Positions 53,558 to 64,000 of a stretch of DNA of 64,000 bases are shown in pieces. Below the pieces are notes generated by a model. That model had not been told where the DNA came from and made no database searches. It saw only the letters and a list, made by a program, of their open reading frames with translations. Every line of letters begins with the position of its first letter. The stretch's first letter is position 1. Source of the stretch: Neopestalotiopsis rosae (taxonomy: Eukaryota; Ascomycota; Sordariomycetes; Amphisphaeriales; Sporocadaceae). Location: the NCBI GenBank assembly GCA_023078685.1, contig JALGAS010000009.1:434001-498000 (forward strand), written 5' to 3'. The translations under genes and the position numbers were made by a program.

Positions 53558-54937
53558 CTACCTACTCTCTAATTGACTTCTCAGCCCCGCAATCTCAGCT
53601 TCTCGCTCTGCAAGTTGCTCCTCGAGCTGCTTGACTCTAGCCTGGCTTGCCTCCGCCTGGGCTTGGGCATCAATGATCGCTTGCTTGGTGCGCTCTCTGT
53701 TTCTGCGCGCCGACTCATTATTTCGAGCACGGCGGTCTGCCCGATCCACCTCCGAGATCTTCTGGTTGTGCGCGGCGCGGCGCAGCTGCTCCTCCTTGGT
53801 CATGGTATCGTCGATGGTGAGATACGGAACCTTGACTCGAGGCCCAGAAAGCGGTACACCAGGCCGCGGCAGGGTCAGCTGTTCGTCTCGAGGGCGCGCG
53901 ACCGCCTCTGCGAGCGCCAGCGGATTCACCTTGTCATCATCGTCGGAAACCGGGAGCACCTTGATCTCGGGTAGGCCGTCGCCTGCTGAAGTGGGCCCGA
54001 TCTCGACGCGCTGCTTGCCGTTCCGGTCGCGCGGGATCGAGATGGGGGCGCACTGCATGGCTGTCGGGATTCTCTTACCCTTGGGCTGGGTAGAGGATTT
54101 TGTCTTCCGTCCTGCCTTTGCTTTGGTGGATGCCTTGGAGCTGGTAGCCGTACTGGACCTGGTGACGCGGCCAGTGAGCACGTTGTCGCTCGATGGTGTT
54201 TGTGTACGCTCCGGCTCATGTTTGGTGTACTCTTGAGCCATGGAAATTAGCTCTGTCACGTCAAGTCCGCCCTCGGGCTCTCTTTTCGTAACAGTAAACT
54301 CGCTATCCGGGGTGATTGTGACCTGGTCATGAGTCTGGTATTTTGGACCAGCCATAGTTGAGGGGATGTCATAATTGACGGTATTCACAACTTGATTGAT
54401 GGTCTGGTTTGAGGCAGTGTCTGTGTTGTCTGTTGCGCCACACTGGATCTGGTATGTATTGTAGAAGATGTTCTCAGCATTTTGAGGGTGACTGCCAGAT
54501 GCGACAGAGCCCATGATCTGGTTCGCTGGGAAGGGAGCAAAAGCTTGCTGATAAGGTACGGTATCGACGTTCACGCTGTAGAGATTTTGTGCCTGGCTGG
54601 TTACTTCATGGCTGTCTGCTTGGTAGTTGGCATCAAGATGAGAAGTCTGCATGGTATCGAGAAGCGGATTCTGATCCACCATGTCCCATTCATTGGTGAA
54701 ATGAGCGTCAAGGTAACCTGCATCAGGAGTTTGGTCAAAGTTACAGTTGCCAAGAAAAACGTTCTGTGCGGCCAGTTCCTCTTCTGTGAGATAGGACTGT
54801 TGATTCTCATGTGCCTGCTGAGCGAAGGGCTCATGGTAGGAAGGGTCGGTGAGGCATGCCCCAGACGGAGGGTTGCTCTGAGCTGGCTGGTTAGTATCCA
54901 TTGTCCTTAAGTCTTGGAGCGGGACTTGTTCGTTCAT
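53558..54937 (-). CDS. bZIP transcription factor
   Basis: A single exon encodes 459 residues. The basic region and zipper are at the extreme C-terminus: RRARNNESARRNRERTK begins near 402 and carries the invariant N-x7-R spacing (N-ESARRNRE-R), and the zipper runs through VKQLEEQL and EIAGLRSQL to the end, so the zipper is short. The N-terminal half is rich in Gln, Asn, Thr and acids with many aromatic residues, as in an activation region. A basic stretch KAGRKTKSSTQPKGKRIPT near 275-293 may be a nuclear-localisation signal. The bZIP subfamily is not clear to me. Neighbouring genes give no hint of targets. Confidence 0.88.
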   Translation of the reverse strand: MNEQVPLQDLRTMDTNQPAQSNPPSGACLTDPSYHEPFAQQAHENQQSYLTEEELAAQNVFLGNCNFDQTPDAGYLDAHFTNEWDMVDQNPLLDTMQTSHLDANYQADSHEVTSQAQNLYSVNVDTVPYQQAFAPFPANQIMGSVASGSHPQNAENIFYNTYQIQCGATDNTDTASNQTINQVVNTVNYDIPSTMAGPKYQTHDQVTITPDSEFTVTKREPEGGLDVTELISMAQEYTKHEPERTQTPSSDNVLTGRVTRSSTATSSKASTKAKAGRKTKSSTQPKGKRIPTAMQCAPISIPRDRNGKQRVEIGPTSAGDGLPEIKVLPVSDDDDKVNPLALAEAVARPRDEQLTLPRPGVPLSGPRVKVPYLTIDDTMTKEEQLRRAAHNQKISEVDRADRRARNNESARRNRERTKQAIIDAQAQAEASQARVKQLEEQLAEREAEIAGLRSQLESR

Positions 54938-55862
54938 AGGGTCTCGGAATATCCCATCGAACTACCAAATTTCCAGGCGACTGGTGTTATTGATAATGAG
55001 TACGGAATGGAAGTGACTGATTGAGGATGAGGCTACGATACAATCAAAATTGGTGTAAGGATTTGATGTGTGGTGAGGATCAAAGTGAAGTCAATTCGAA
55101 AACTAAAAGCCTCTATTTGTGATTATGCTGGAAGAGCTGGTGTGATTAACTGCTCTTGCTTGTTGAAACCGGGAGCTTGGGCCGTATGCGAAGCTCCACC
55201 AGCTTCTAGCTGTTGGCAAGAAGTTGGGATCGGATGAAAAGTTATCCTTATGGCTGAGTTCTGTCATAATTGCGCACATACTCAGATCTTCCTTGATTAT
55301 TCGTTGGACAGGTAGGCTGGAGCGTGGAGCTTGATAGCTGGCGAACGTTCACAGGAGCTAGATTGTGTGTCCAACAGGAATATCGGATGCTATCGAACTG
55401 CTCACTTCTTGCAGGTTTGATGCTCAGACTTTGATTGAATATGTACGCCTAGAGGCGAGTATAATTTACATATCCAATAGCCAACAGAAATGAATACTCT
55501 TGATATGTTGTCCACTACCTCGGATTCAAACCTGAAAGAACAAGTTCCCATTGCCCTGCGCTGTTGTGGGAGACAGACTGCCGCCCATCAACAAAATGGT
55601 ATGGCTGAGGCATCCATGCCAGAAGATCTGTCGAGCCGATTGTATACAAATGTCTATATCACCCCAAAGGCTATGTCCCCCACTCCAGACACCTCTGGAA
55701 TGACTCGATGAAGGCGATAGTAATTGGGAGTTCTACCTTTCTTTCTCTCTCTCTCCATATGTAGGGAGTTGACAATTGCGTTTATCGGGAGATGATGGTA
55801 TCATTGGGCCGTGATAGTGAGTGAAAACACCCAGAGTGAATCCTCGTATTATGGCTGGCCAA
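54938..55862. other. Intergenic region, bZIP promoter
   Basis: About 0.9 kb. A 73-codon ORF at 55490-55711 has no domain. A CT-rich run lies near 55736-55756. Nothing else is recognised. Confidence 0.45.
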
Positions 55863-56515
55863 CTATATTGCATCATCTACGTTGTGTGTCCCTAAATGAG
55901 CCTGGGTGCTGGATGCAGTGTGAGTGGTGCCCATTGGCTGCCCTTGTTTGTAGGATCGACCAAGCTCAACGTTGGTTGCAGACGAGTTGTCCCGAACCGA
56001 AGCCATAATGAAGAAGACGAGGTTGACGACGACTAGGATCCAAATGATAGCACCAATTGCAGCGTTCCCGGCCATTGCTCCACCAAATCTTGAGGCGATG
56101 CTATTCCCATGGTAGATGGCGGCCCCTGCCCAGGAGGCAGCCCAAGCCCAACCCGCGAGCCAGAATATCGCCGAGAATACATAGGCAATGAGCAAGCCTA
56201 TTCGAAAGTACAGCTGAGATGCTTTGAGTACGAAGAAGATGGAGGCGCCATAGATGATCCAGGACTTGATAGCCTGTAGAGAGTCTGTCAGTTGTGGTGT
56301 AGTCTAAAAGCAGGATTGGGAATGCGGCTGACCAGGAATATCATAAAGCCGGGACCGCCACCCGGATAATAATAACCAGCACTGAAGAGTGACAACGAAT
56401 ACGCAGACAAGGCAAGTACGAGAACAGACAAGATAATAATGGCACCTTGGACATACAACAGCCAATGCGGCAGCGCCGGTGGGACACCCACAGCAATCAA
56501 GCCCTTTGCGCCCAT
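55863..56515 (-). CDS. MARVEL-like four-helix membrane protein
   Basis: Two exons (56515-56333 and 56273-55863; 59-nt intron, GTCAGC donor, CTGAC branch, CAG) give 197 residues. Four hydrophobic segments are visible: LLYVQGAIIILSVLVLALSA, then the helix around FMIFLAIKSWIIYGASIFFV that spans the splice junction, LLIAYVFSAIFWLAGWAWAA, and NAAIGAIIWILVVVNLVFFI. The short hydrophilic C-terminal tail is Ser/Thr/His-rich. Topology, length and the W/G-rich third helix fit fungal MARVEL-domain proteins, which associate with membrane apposition and eisosome-like compartments. The exact role is unknown. Confidence 0.78.
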
Positions 56516-57403
56516 GTTTATTCGCGAGCAAGGAGGAATCGGAGGATCAATGATGGAAAAAGTTCATAGCGACTAGGTGTACATGGTTGAAGGGGATATC
56601 TGGCATTTAAAAGTGCAGCAACCCAAGGAATGTTGCCAAGGCCAATCGAATTTGGCAAACATACAATGTGCGGCGCGGCCCCAGATGCCACTACATTCCT
56701 TGGATGTCCATGTTTCGATATCAATTGGACAGAACAACAAGGTTTGGAATTTTTGTCACAGCGGAATGAACTATTCGTGGATATCCATGGGTGTTCGCTG
56801 TGCGTGTTGGGTGCATTTGGGGGGCCTCGGTTTGATTGATTTGGTTGATTGGATTGTTGCTTATTTCATGTTCTTGGGACGGGTTGCGAACCTTCGGTAC
56901 CTATATCAATCTCCACAAACGGGCCTTGGCAAAACAGCGCCAATTGTTGGGTTATCTTTAGCGAGCAGCTGAGATTTGTTGCAGCAAGATATGAACTGTA
57001 AGGAATAGAGGATAGATATTCTTTTCGGTGTGTAATATCGCTGACTCATCACCAAATCCATTGGCAGGTGCGTCGAGTTTGGCAGCTTGTGATGTGTGTG
57101 CGCAAGTTGGGAAGCGGAAAGCGCGATGCATGAGTTTGCGACAGCAGTCTTTGGTGTTCGTGAGCTTGAGATGGGTGCCTAGCTCCCAGATAGGCACCTA
57201 CATGCTGCACTTCCGAGTCTGAACACTTCGTTACTTCAATAATTCTTGCCCGATAGTAATCTCTCTATACACATTTCACATAAGCATTTTCGGTATTGGT
57301 ATAGTACTCGAAGCGTCCTCAGCGTAGGCCGGTATCGCCCCCACACAGCTTGTCATGTGTTGATCCTGCCATCGACCACGACATACGAGACTATGAGTAC
57401 AAT
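56516..57403. other. Divergent intergenic region, no gene seen
   Basis: Separates the MARVEL-like gene from the large gene at 57404. A 131-codon ORF at 56577-56972 has no domain. The frame of the downstream gene remains open without an ATG back to 57350, so a short 5' exon cannot be excluded. Confidence 0.45.
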
Positions 57404-60121
57404 ATGGATGATCCGACAGGTATCATGGCCTTGCAACCTGGGAACACAGACCGCAAACAGGAGCAGACAGTGGATGAGTATGCTCGAGCAAATGGTCTCA
57501 CCATTGATTCCACGATTAATGTACAAGCCTTGCTGTCCAGTTTCTGTGATCCGACGGGCCTGTCGGAAGCATTGAACAACGAGCAATATCTTAAACCGTT
57601 TCAAATTTCATCATTCAGTGTTCCTCTAATCGAATGTCCGAGTATTTCCAGGCAAGCTGTAGATACTCTGATCCAGCTTCAAACCAGCGAGTGTGCTAAA
57701 AGTCTTCGAGCCCTTGCTATAGCGGACTCGCAAAGGGCCCCTCGAAGACGTCGACTAGAGTTGCCTCTCTTGAAAAGCGATCACGAGATGGATCTTCTTC
57801 ACCTGCAAGAATCCATCAAAACGACGAGGCAGATTAACATGCAGGCAAATATCCCACCAGTTCCACCCGCTGAACCTTTGGATGCTTCTCAAGACGAGTC
57901 GTTGACTTTCCCAGACAGCGCTTATGCCTATCATGCGGATTTGTCAAAGCCAGCGGAGTTTGAGCGAATTACTGTATCTAAGGGTGTCATAGACTGCATA
58001 ACGAGTGCTGCCCAGGACACATGGACAGATGCCGACATGCTGGCGCTTCTGGCAGAACAAATTCCGTTAAAATCATCAAGGCCGCGCAAATTGACACCAC
58101 CTCTCAGTCCGGTAGAGTCAAACGGAGACTTCTTTTTGCCAGATCCCGAAGCATGTCTGGTCCCAATCGCGTCTGATCCCAGCTCCCTCCTGAGTGCGGA
58201 TTTAGACGCAGCCGAAGCAGCTTTGCCCCGCGACAGTATATCGTCTCCTCAAGCGCCAACATCACTGTGTCCACTGTTGAGAGAGTCCCCAGCGGCCGTT
58301 ATGCGCAGAACAAAAGCGAAAGAACTGAAACTGGAAGAGCCGTTGATGCCCATTGATGAGTCTGAAACTATATCAACACGACTTTCAGATTTAATTCGAG
58401 TACGTTGTGACCCGACCCAAGATCGGCTTCAGCTAGATTGGAAATTCGACCATGATTTCGACATGGAGAGTGTGTTCAGCGACGGTCTCATGGAAGTTCT
58501 CCAAGATGCTGTCGCGCAATCAATACGAGGCATTGAGCAAGAACAACTCGAGCCGGCGGACGCAACGGCAAGGATACCAGTCCCAATCATGGACTTCAGT
58601 ATTCCCGAACCTGAGTGGGCCGACCTTGGCTATGACGCCAATAAACACTTCCAGTGGCTGTTGCAAAACCACTTCAATAAGCCTCTGCCAAGTTGGCCAG
58701 AGAAGACTGCAGCTCGCCGCCTTCTGCAATGGCTACCGTTCCCATCGAAACTCGGTCGGGTGCCTCTAGATGAAGCAATAGATGGTCCCAGTGCGATGTC
58801 GTTCTTGGAGTCTCTAGATTTAGCGAATGTGCCGACCAGCCTCAACTTTGTGTGGAAGCAGCCAGGTATTTCCATCCTCAAGCGCGATGAGGAAGAAGAT
58901 ATACTGGACCAGCCCAAGGATGTAGTTGCCTCACGTACTGATCGGAAGTCGACCTCGGATCTCCAAGCACTTGCAGCAAAGAGAAAGCGAGAGGCTTTGC
59001 ATCATCTGACCGCCTCGACGCCGTCCTCCTCCCCTGTTGATTTGGTCATGGTGCCAGAGCCCAAGGGAGACTCAACGTCGGCGACTTCGGGACATCTGCT
59101 GTTCGACGTTGATGAGCCAGCCGCTCCGTCTACTCTCTTGGCCAACTTTGTGAACTTTCACAATTTCAAGAGACGTAAACTAGGCGTCAGCACTTTTTTT
59201 GCTAAATCAAATTACAAATCAGCTTCGGCTCCCAAATACGACTTCAAGAAGCTTTCTGCACCCAAAGCAGCTCTCACACCAGTACCCAAGGTCACCAAAG
59301 AGAAAACGATCAAGACAGCTCCATCCCCAAGTCTGAAATCCGAGGGAGTGCCCGCAAATATAATAGCATCCACCAAACTCCCGACTCCGATTATTCACTG
59401 GATTGAAAAACTGTCACCTTGGGTAAAGATCACAGAACGCGACTTTGACAAGTACAACAAGGTGGCTTGGAATAGCAAGTCCGTAGCAAGATCTCCAGTC
59501 GTCTCCGACTTGGCAGCTGAGGCCGACGTAATTGTGTCGCCGTCGACAGGCTTGATGGTTCTGCCACTTATCAAAGTTCTCCAGAGGCCTATTCCTGGAC
59601 AAAAATCAGTCTTGAGAGACAGAATTGAATCAGTCTCACGACGATATGAACGCCTCATCATTCTTGTGTCTCAGTCAAATCGCCAAGACGAATCTTTAAG
59701 AGTCATGACAGGGTCAGAGTGCCTAGGATACTCAGATTTCTCGGGATTTGTCGCTGGCCTAGAGACAAATACGCAAGTTCATTTCGTCGGTGGCGGCGAG
59801 GAAACGCTCTCTCGCTGGCTCGTCTACTTCATCACCACCTACTCGTATGAAGCGATGAAGGTGGACAAGCTGCTCATAGACACTGAAACAACCTGGGAAC
59901 TCCTTCTCCGGAGGGCAGGAATGAATGCATTTGCAGCACAAGTAGTGTTATCTGAGCTGAAAGAGCCGCTGGGTGTTGCGCAGAACGACATTGCTCGTCG
60001 AGGCCTCGCAGGTTTCATTAACATGTCGCCAAAGGAGCGATTTGCGAAATTCGGCCAGCTCCTTGGAGGTGGAAGGGTCCTTCAGCGTGTAGGCACAGTG
60101 TTGGACTCGTCGTGGGTATAA
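57404..60121 (+). CDS. Large protein with possible XPF-like/HhH C-terminus (Zip2/SHOC1-like?)
   Basis: A single exon encodes 905 residues from ATG 57404. The N-terminal two thirds are mostly acidic and low in obvious domains, with a conserved-looking block RIPVPIMDFSIPEPEW near 387-402. A lysine-rich linker follows (about 570-660). The last 230 residues look folded: a Rossmann-like strand pattern including ANIIASTKL, DVIVSPSTGLMVLPL, RLIILVSQS, QVHFVGG and LLIDTETTWELLLRRAGMN, then small helical elements with GLAGFINMSPKERFAKFGQL and GGGRVLQRV that resemble helix-hairpin-helix turns. That order recalls the catalytically dead XPF-like proteins Zip2/SHOC1 that promote meiotic crossovers with Spo16. 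No ERKxxxD nuclease motif is seen. The family call is an inference. Confidence 0.6.
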   Translation: MDDPTGIMALQPGNTDRKQEQTVDEYARANGLTIDSTINVQALLSSFCDPTGLSEALNNEQYLKPFQISSFSVPLIECPSISRQAVDTLIQLQTSECAKSLRALAIADSQRAPRRRRLELPLLKSDHEMDLLHLQESIKTTRQINMQANIPPVPPAEPLDASQDESLTFPDSAYAYHADLSKPAEFERITVSKGVIDCITSAAQDTWTDADMLALLAEQIPLKSSRPRKLTPPLSPVESNGDFFLPDPEACLVPIASDPSSLLSADLDAAEAALPRDSISSPQAPTSLCPLLRESPAAVMRRTKAKELKLEEPLMPIDESETISTRLSDLIRVRCDPTQDRLQLDWKFDHDFDMESVFSDGLMEVLQDAVAQSIRGIEQEQLEPADATARIPVPIMDFSIPEPEWADLGYDANKHFQWLLQNHFNKPLPSWPEKTAARRLLQWLPFPSKLGRVPLDEAIDGPSAMSFLESLDLANVPTSLNFVWKQPGISILKRDEEEDILDQPKDVVASRTDRKSTSDLQALAAKRKREALHHLTASTPSSSPVDLVMVPEPKGDSTSATSGHLLFDVDEPAAPSTLLANFVNFHNFKRRKLGVSTFFAKSNYKSASAPKYDFKKLSAPKAALTPVPKVTKEKTIKTAPSPSLKSEGVPANIIASTKLPTPIIHWIEKLSPWVKITERDFDKYNKVAWNSKSVARSPVVSDLAAEADVIVSPSTGLMVLPLIKVLQRPIPGQKSVLRDRIESVSRRYERLIILVSQSNRQDESLRVMTGSECLGYSDFSGFVAGLETNTQVHFVGGGEETLSRWLVYFITTYSYEAMKVDKLLIDTETTWELLLRRAGMNAFAAQVVLSELKEPLGVAQNDIARRGLAGFINMSPKERFAKFGQLLGGGRVLQRVGTVLDSSWV

Positions 60122-61272
60122 ATTTTATGCATTTTCATGCTGGGTGGTTTATGACAGGCTATAATCTTGCTCGGGGTGGGACTAAGTGAGTGGCTATGAT
60201 ACAAGGTATGTGTCGATGATACGATACTAGCTTAAAGATGCAAATAGACTCAAAAGACCTGCACAATTTCGCGCAACCAATTGGCAAATGCTTTGCGATT
60301 GTCCAAAGTTGAGCGTTATGCTCGAGTACAGAGTAGCAGCAGCCTCAATGTTCTAGCTCGCGTTCAACCTGGGCGCTCCCCAGGTCCCTTGCATGTTGCT
60401 ATAAATTCAATGACACCCCCACATCTCCGATGGATACCCCCCGGTCACTTGCGTCATGGCATCGACCAAGTTTCTCTGAAACAACAAGAAAAGCCACATA
60501 CACAATCAAGCAGCGGTGTCTTTTGCACTGCCTACAGAACTCGCCAAGCAAGATGCGCGATACTACGATGGCGCTTTATTGCTGACCATGACGGGGGTAT
60601 TCTGAGCTTCCGATAAGCTTGATCATCGCGTAAACATACCCCCGAGCGGGCCAAGGTGTGATTTCTGATATCATTCCGCACGACACGACATGATCTGAGT
60701 CCTGCAAGAAGCAACAAGACCCTGATTTTGAGAGACTCTTGGAGCCTCGCTTGTACCCTTAGCATGAGAATTGGCATTAATTTGGGGACCCTGTATGTGG
60801 AACTATGTTGTTTGTGGCAAGAGAAACCAAGGACGTGTCCCAATGCGGACTGCCGAATATGCGAGGCCTCTTTGCTGGGACACTGAACCAGCTGCAGGAG
60901 GCAACGTAGGGTAGGTTTCGGACTTTTGTTCACGACCTGGTTTGTCTTGCTTGTATGCCATGTGGCAACAAGCCTGAGGTACGTCCTGCGGGATATGCAT
61001 GAATGGTGCCATCGCTCTGCCGTCTGCTTCACCGGCGCACGATGACTTCAAAGCTCTGGTGGGACCCCAAAATCAAGGTCTTGGACATGGACATGAAGTC
61101 ATCCCAAGACGAACTGAACTTCACAGTAGTGGTAAAATGAGTATATAGACCCTTTGGATATCAGACCTCATTCAAGCATTTTTCCAGATCATTATCTACT
61201 ATCAGCTTAAAAAAAACCACCTAATACCAACTATACACATTTCAGACGCAAGTCACCTTACATCCTATCAAA
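60122..61272. other. Intergenic region and promoter of the SYG-repeat gene
   Basis: About 1.15 kb. ORFs of 111 codons (60281-60616, plus) and 166 codons (60532-61032, minus) overlap and show no domain. A TATA-like element at 61142-61149 lies about 130 bases before the next ATG, followed by an A/C-rich leader. Confidence 0.45.
61142..61149 (+). promoter_or_regulatory. TATA-like element of the SYG-repeat gene
   Basis: TATATAGA lies 124 bases upstream of ATG 61273 and is followed by a leader rich in A and C, usual for strongly expressed fungal genes. Confidence 0.45.
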
Positions 61273-61963
61273 ATGAGCAACTACGACAACAACGAGTACG
61301 GCTCCAGCGGCCGTGACGAATGTATGTCCCTGAAATGCTTTAACATAACAAGTCCGGATCCACTAACGTTCATCTCCAGACCGCTCGGGCAACAACTCAT
61401 ACGGCTCGTCCAACAACTCGTACGGCAACGAGTCCTCGGGCTTTGGCAGCTCGCGCAACGAGCGCGACAGCGACAACAGCTACGGCAACCAGTCTTCGGG
61501 AGGTGACTCGTACGGCAGCTCCCGCCGCGACAATGAGAGCTCCGGCTACGGCGGCGGCGACTCGTATGGCTCGTCCCGCCGCGACAACGACAATGATAAC
61601 AGCTACGGCAGCTCCGGGAGGAACACCGAGTCCAGCTACGGAAGCTCCGGCCGGGATAACAACGACAGCTACGGAAGCTCTGGCCGTGACAACGACAGCT
61701 ACGGTAGCTCCGGCCGGGACAATGATAGCTACGGCAGTTCCGGCCGCAGCAACAACAACGACAGCTACGGTACTTCCTCCTCCAACAATGACTCGTACGG
61801 CTCCTCGGGACGCAATGAGCACTCCGAGGGCGGTAGCGGCGGCGGCCTGAGCTCGTTCCTGGGCGGCGGCTCCAAGGAGAGTCACGGCAGTGAGCGCAAG
61901 AACGAGGATTTCACCGACAAGGTCATTGACGGTGTCGCCGACTACGCCAAGAAGAAGTGGTAA
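61273..61963 (+). CDS. SYG-repeat low-complexity protein, stress-protein-like tail
   Basis: Exons 61273-61321 and 61380-61963 (58-nt intron, GTATGT, CACTAAC branch, CAG) give 210 residues. Residues 1-165 consist of about a dozen degenerate units of the form SYGSSGRDNND, so Ser, Gly, Asn, Asp, Tyr and Arg dominate and hydrophobic residues are nearly absent. The tail EDFTDKVIDGVADYAKKKW is a charged amphipathic helix. The intron falls inside a repeat unit. Regular Tyr flanked by Ser/Gly plus interspersed Arg is the composition linked to phase separation in FUS-type proteins; high Gly and hydrophilicity also fit hydrophilin-like desiccation proteins. The family function is unknown to me. Confidence 0.82.
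61436..61815 (+). repeat. In-frame degenerate repeats encoding SYGSSGRDN units
   Basis: Units of roughly 27-36 bases built around AGCTACGG(C/A)AGCTCCGG recur through this part of the gene; the units between 61609 and 61745 are the most uniform. All length differences are multiples of three, consistent with repeat gain and loss under a reading-frame constraint. Confidence 0.75.
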
Positions 61964-62196
61964 TCGGCTTTTTTGACAGTGCACTCATAGCAACTGTTAA
62001 GCTTTAGACTTTTCGACCATAATAATTCAATAAACTTTTAATCTTGTTAAACTCGGAGCTTCTCATGAAGTGTATTTTGCGAACGATAATGTGCTGCAAC
62101 GCTTTGCTACGTGCTATGTAAATCATTTCGGTATCATGTTGACTTGCGCAATGCCAGATTCAACCCTATATACAGTCAAACAAATCTCACGACCCC

Positions 62197-64000
62197 CTAG
62201 AAGAACAATAGATCCTCTTCCTTCCAGCCCATTCCTGTGAGTGTCGCATGCACGCTCTTCTCCAGCGCTTCTGGTCCACAAATGAGCACCAGCTGCTCGC
62301 CCTCTGAACTTGGTGGTGGCCCAACCTCAGCCTCAAAGAGCTCCTTGCTCATGCGTCCCTTCAAGCCAGTCCAAGTAGGTCCGGGCTTAGACAGACTGTA
62401 AAGTAAGCGGCATTTATGATCATTACCTGCCACCATGGCGTCGATATCTTCCCGACAGAGTATGTCCTCTTCGATTCTGTTGCCGTTCAGAACCAAGCAC
62501 TGAGTAGCGTTTTCGGGGTCCCTCATCACGGCTCTCAGAACTTGGAAGATGGGCGTAATACCTGAGCCGCCGCAGATCATGACAAATCGCTTGATGTTGC
62601 GTTGCTTTCCTGAGATCGTGCATAACCCTTTGCCTAGGTATTCAAATTTTCCGGTCGGCCCTTTGAAATCAACAAAGTGACCGACAGGAATCGCGTCCAA
62701 AGCCTGAGTCATTTTGCCTCCTTTCCGCTCTGGTGTATCATAGTAAACTTTGATCAAAACGTGAAGCTTTCCAATGTCGCTGTTCTCTGATATCGGCGTA
62801 TAGGCTCTGATGATAGCCTCCCGTGTGACTGGGTCTCTCAAGCGCATGAGCAGGTGCTGACCAATAGGCAGCCCAACGGTCTGGGATGCATGTTCCAGAT
62901 CAAAAGTGAATATCTTGGTATCTGGAGACACCTTCGTCTTAGCGGACAAAAGAGCACGTGTCCAGGCTTTCGATTGTAGGAATATCTCGCGCGGTGCAGC
63001 GTTCTCGTCAATGACGGTATCGCCTTTGGCCAGAGCTTCTTGCGACGCCTTGTCGAGTGTCCCTATGTGGTAATCGGGCATCATTGCCTTGGCGTTTTCG
63101 CTGTCTGCAATGCTCGTTAGACGTGCTGTGTAACAAAGACAGGGTGATACTTACGAATTGCTAGGAACTCTTCGGTGGCATCTTGACCTGCAGCACCGAA
63201 GATGGAAGCCGCACCGCCGGGGTGACCCTCGAGGAACTTCGTTCCGTCAAAGACCTCGCCATTGAGAACAAACCATGGTTCTACCTCGCCGTCGTGCTTG
63301 CGTAGCTCATCAATCGTGATACTTCTGCTTACATCCTTGTTGGTCATGCAAATCTCCTTGACCGGCTCCTCTACAACCACGACTTCTTCCTCGCCAGCCG
63401 CTTTTTCGCCCCAGTTGCCGTTGGACAAGTTGCCACCTGCTTTCTTGACGCGCTCCATCCAGCCTCCTGGCATCAGCGCGGGCTGCGTCGGATGCTCAAA
63501 GCGCAAACCGTGCGCTTCTTTATGTATGACCACACGGAACCACGGGTTGTTCATCATGCCCAGTACGCTCCAGTACATATCTCGAGGCTGGACCATCATG
63601 GATTCGTCCATGGCTCGCACCATAATGTCGTCAGCTTCTTGCAGAGCAGTCATTGAAACGTCCAAGTCCCAGAAGCACCAGCAGAAGCATGTCTCTCTCC
63701 AAGTCATGTCTAGGCGTCCCCCATAGAGTTGTTCCTCATCGGCCGCCATCCGATACTCATCTTCGGGATACGAGATGTTGGCTAATATCCAGGTTTTGCC
63801 CTTATCCAGAGTGACCTCGACCCTTGTGACACGTTTGCCTCCACCAGCGTACGCATATCCACGTACAGTATAAGTCTGCTGCGCACTCGAGGCCAATATT
63901 CGTTCGTCGTGTGCTGGATAACATGTGGCACTATTGGTGTTCAAATCGTATATGGCGTATCTCTCGTCTTTCCACGTCTCTGGCAAGTTTGCGCTCTGCT
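62197..64000 (-). CDS. Assimilatory nitrate reductase, 3' part (truncated by window end)
   Basis: Two exons are visible: 64000-63155 (open at the window edge) and 63104-62197, separated by a 50-nt intron that splits the codon of the second heme histidine. The encoded part starts in the molybdenum-cofactor dimerisation domain (RGYAYAGGGKRVTRVEVTLD), then the cytochrome b5 domain with heme ligands in EGHPGG and AIHSENA, then the FAD domain with RAYTPIS and the pyridine-nucleotide domain with GGSGITPI, ending EEDLLFF. This is eukaryotic nitrate reductase, reducing nitrate to nitrite with NAD(P)H in the cytosol. The Mo-binding N-terminus and promoter lie beyond 64000. It is convergent with the SYG-repeat gene, 233 bases apart. 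Confidence 0.95.

Noticed and set aside
61397..61984. 195-codon minus-strand ORF over the SYG-repeat gene, rich in Val/Ala
   Set aside because: A hydrophobic Val/Ala repeat protein here is the antisense shadow of the Ser/Gly/Asp/Asn repeats; the sense strand has an intron with good signals and a TATA-like element.
1..64000. tRNA, rRNA, CRISPR or intact transposable element
   Set aside because: I looked for cloverleaf-like stretches, rRNA-like blocks, regularly spaced repeats, and transposase or reverse-transcriptase motifs and found none I could support by eye.

Overview
This window reads as nuclear DNA of a filamentous ascomycete, most likely a sordariomycete and probably Hypocreales. The basis is the intron style (about 46-80 nt, GTRAGT donors, CTRAY branch sites, YAG acceptors), the gene content (fungal HtrA-type NMA111, Bud13/Cwc26, TFIIF-alpha, a CBM1-bearing cellobiose dehydrogenase, an assimilatory nitrate reductase) and recurring CCTAGGTAGGTA-type motifs between genes. 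Order and genus are inferences. I see no rRNA, tRNA, CRISPR array or intact transposon.

Left part (1-12 kb): the 3' end of an unidentified spliced gene, then a run that looks like specialised metabolism: a DHA1-type MFS exporter, a prolyl-iminopeptidase-like hydrolase carrying an in-frame stop codon, a six-exon P450 of the ent-kaurene-oxidase-like fungal group, an SDR divergent from the P450, and a TcmP/LCMT-type O-methyltransferase. No synthase core gene is present, so this may be the edge or remnant of a cluster extending leftwards.

Middle part (13-38 kb): mostly housekeeping. Bud13 and TFIIF-alpha are convergent. A Cid1/Trf-type nucleotidyltransferase follows, whose catalytic domain is split by about 460 residues containing two segments that look like retroelement Gag. 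Next come a protein with a SUMO-interacting-like motif and an OTU-like C-terminal domain, a GPI-anchored cysteine-rich wall protein, the NMA111 protease, a DUF1961-like gene disrupted (or given a new intron) by a tandem duplication, and an Mpv17/PMP22 membrane protein.

Right part (38-64 kb): a 15-exon ABCC transporter with degenerate ATP-site motifs; a convergent pair of a secreted aldose 1-epimerase and a 12-exon cellobiose dehydrogenase, which could act together because CDH uses the beta-anomer; a multi-zinc-knuckle protein; a lysine-free arginine-rich small protein; a bZIP factor; a MARVEL-like membrane protein; a large protein whose C-terminus resembles the XPF-like/HhH arrangement of Zip2/SHOC1; a SYG-repeat low-complexity protein; and the 3' part of nitrate reductase, cut by the window end.

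Exon structures were built by hand: every junction was checked for GT-AG, phase and protein continuity, but no alignment or transcript evidence was available.
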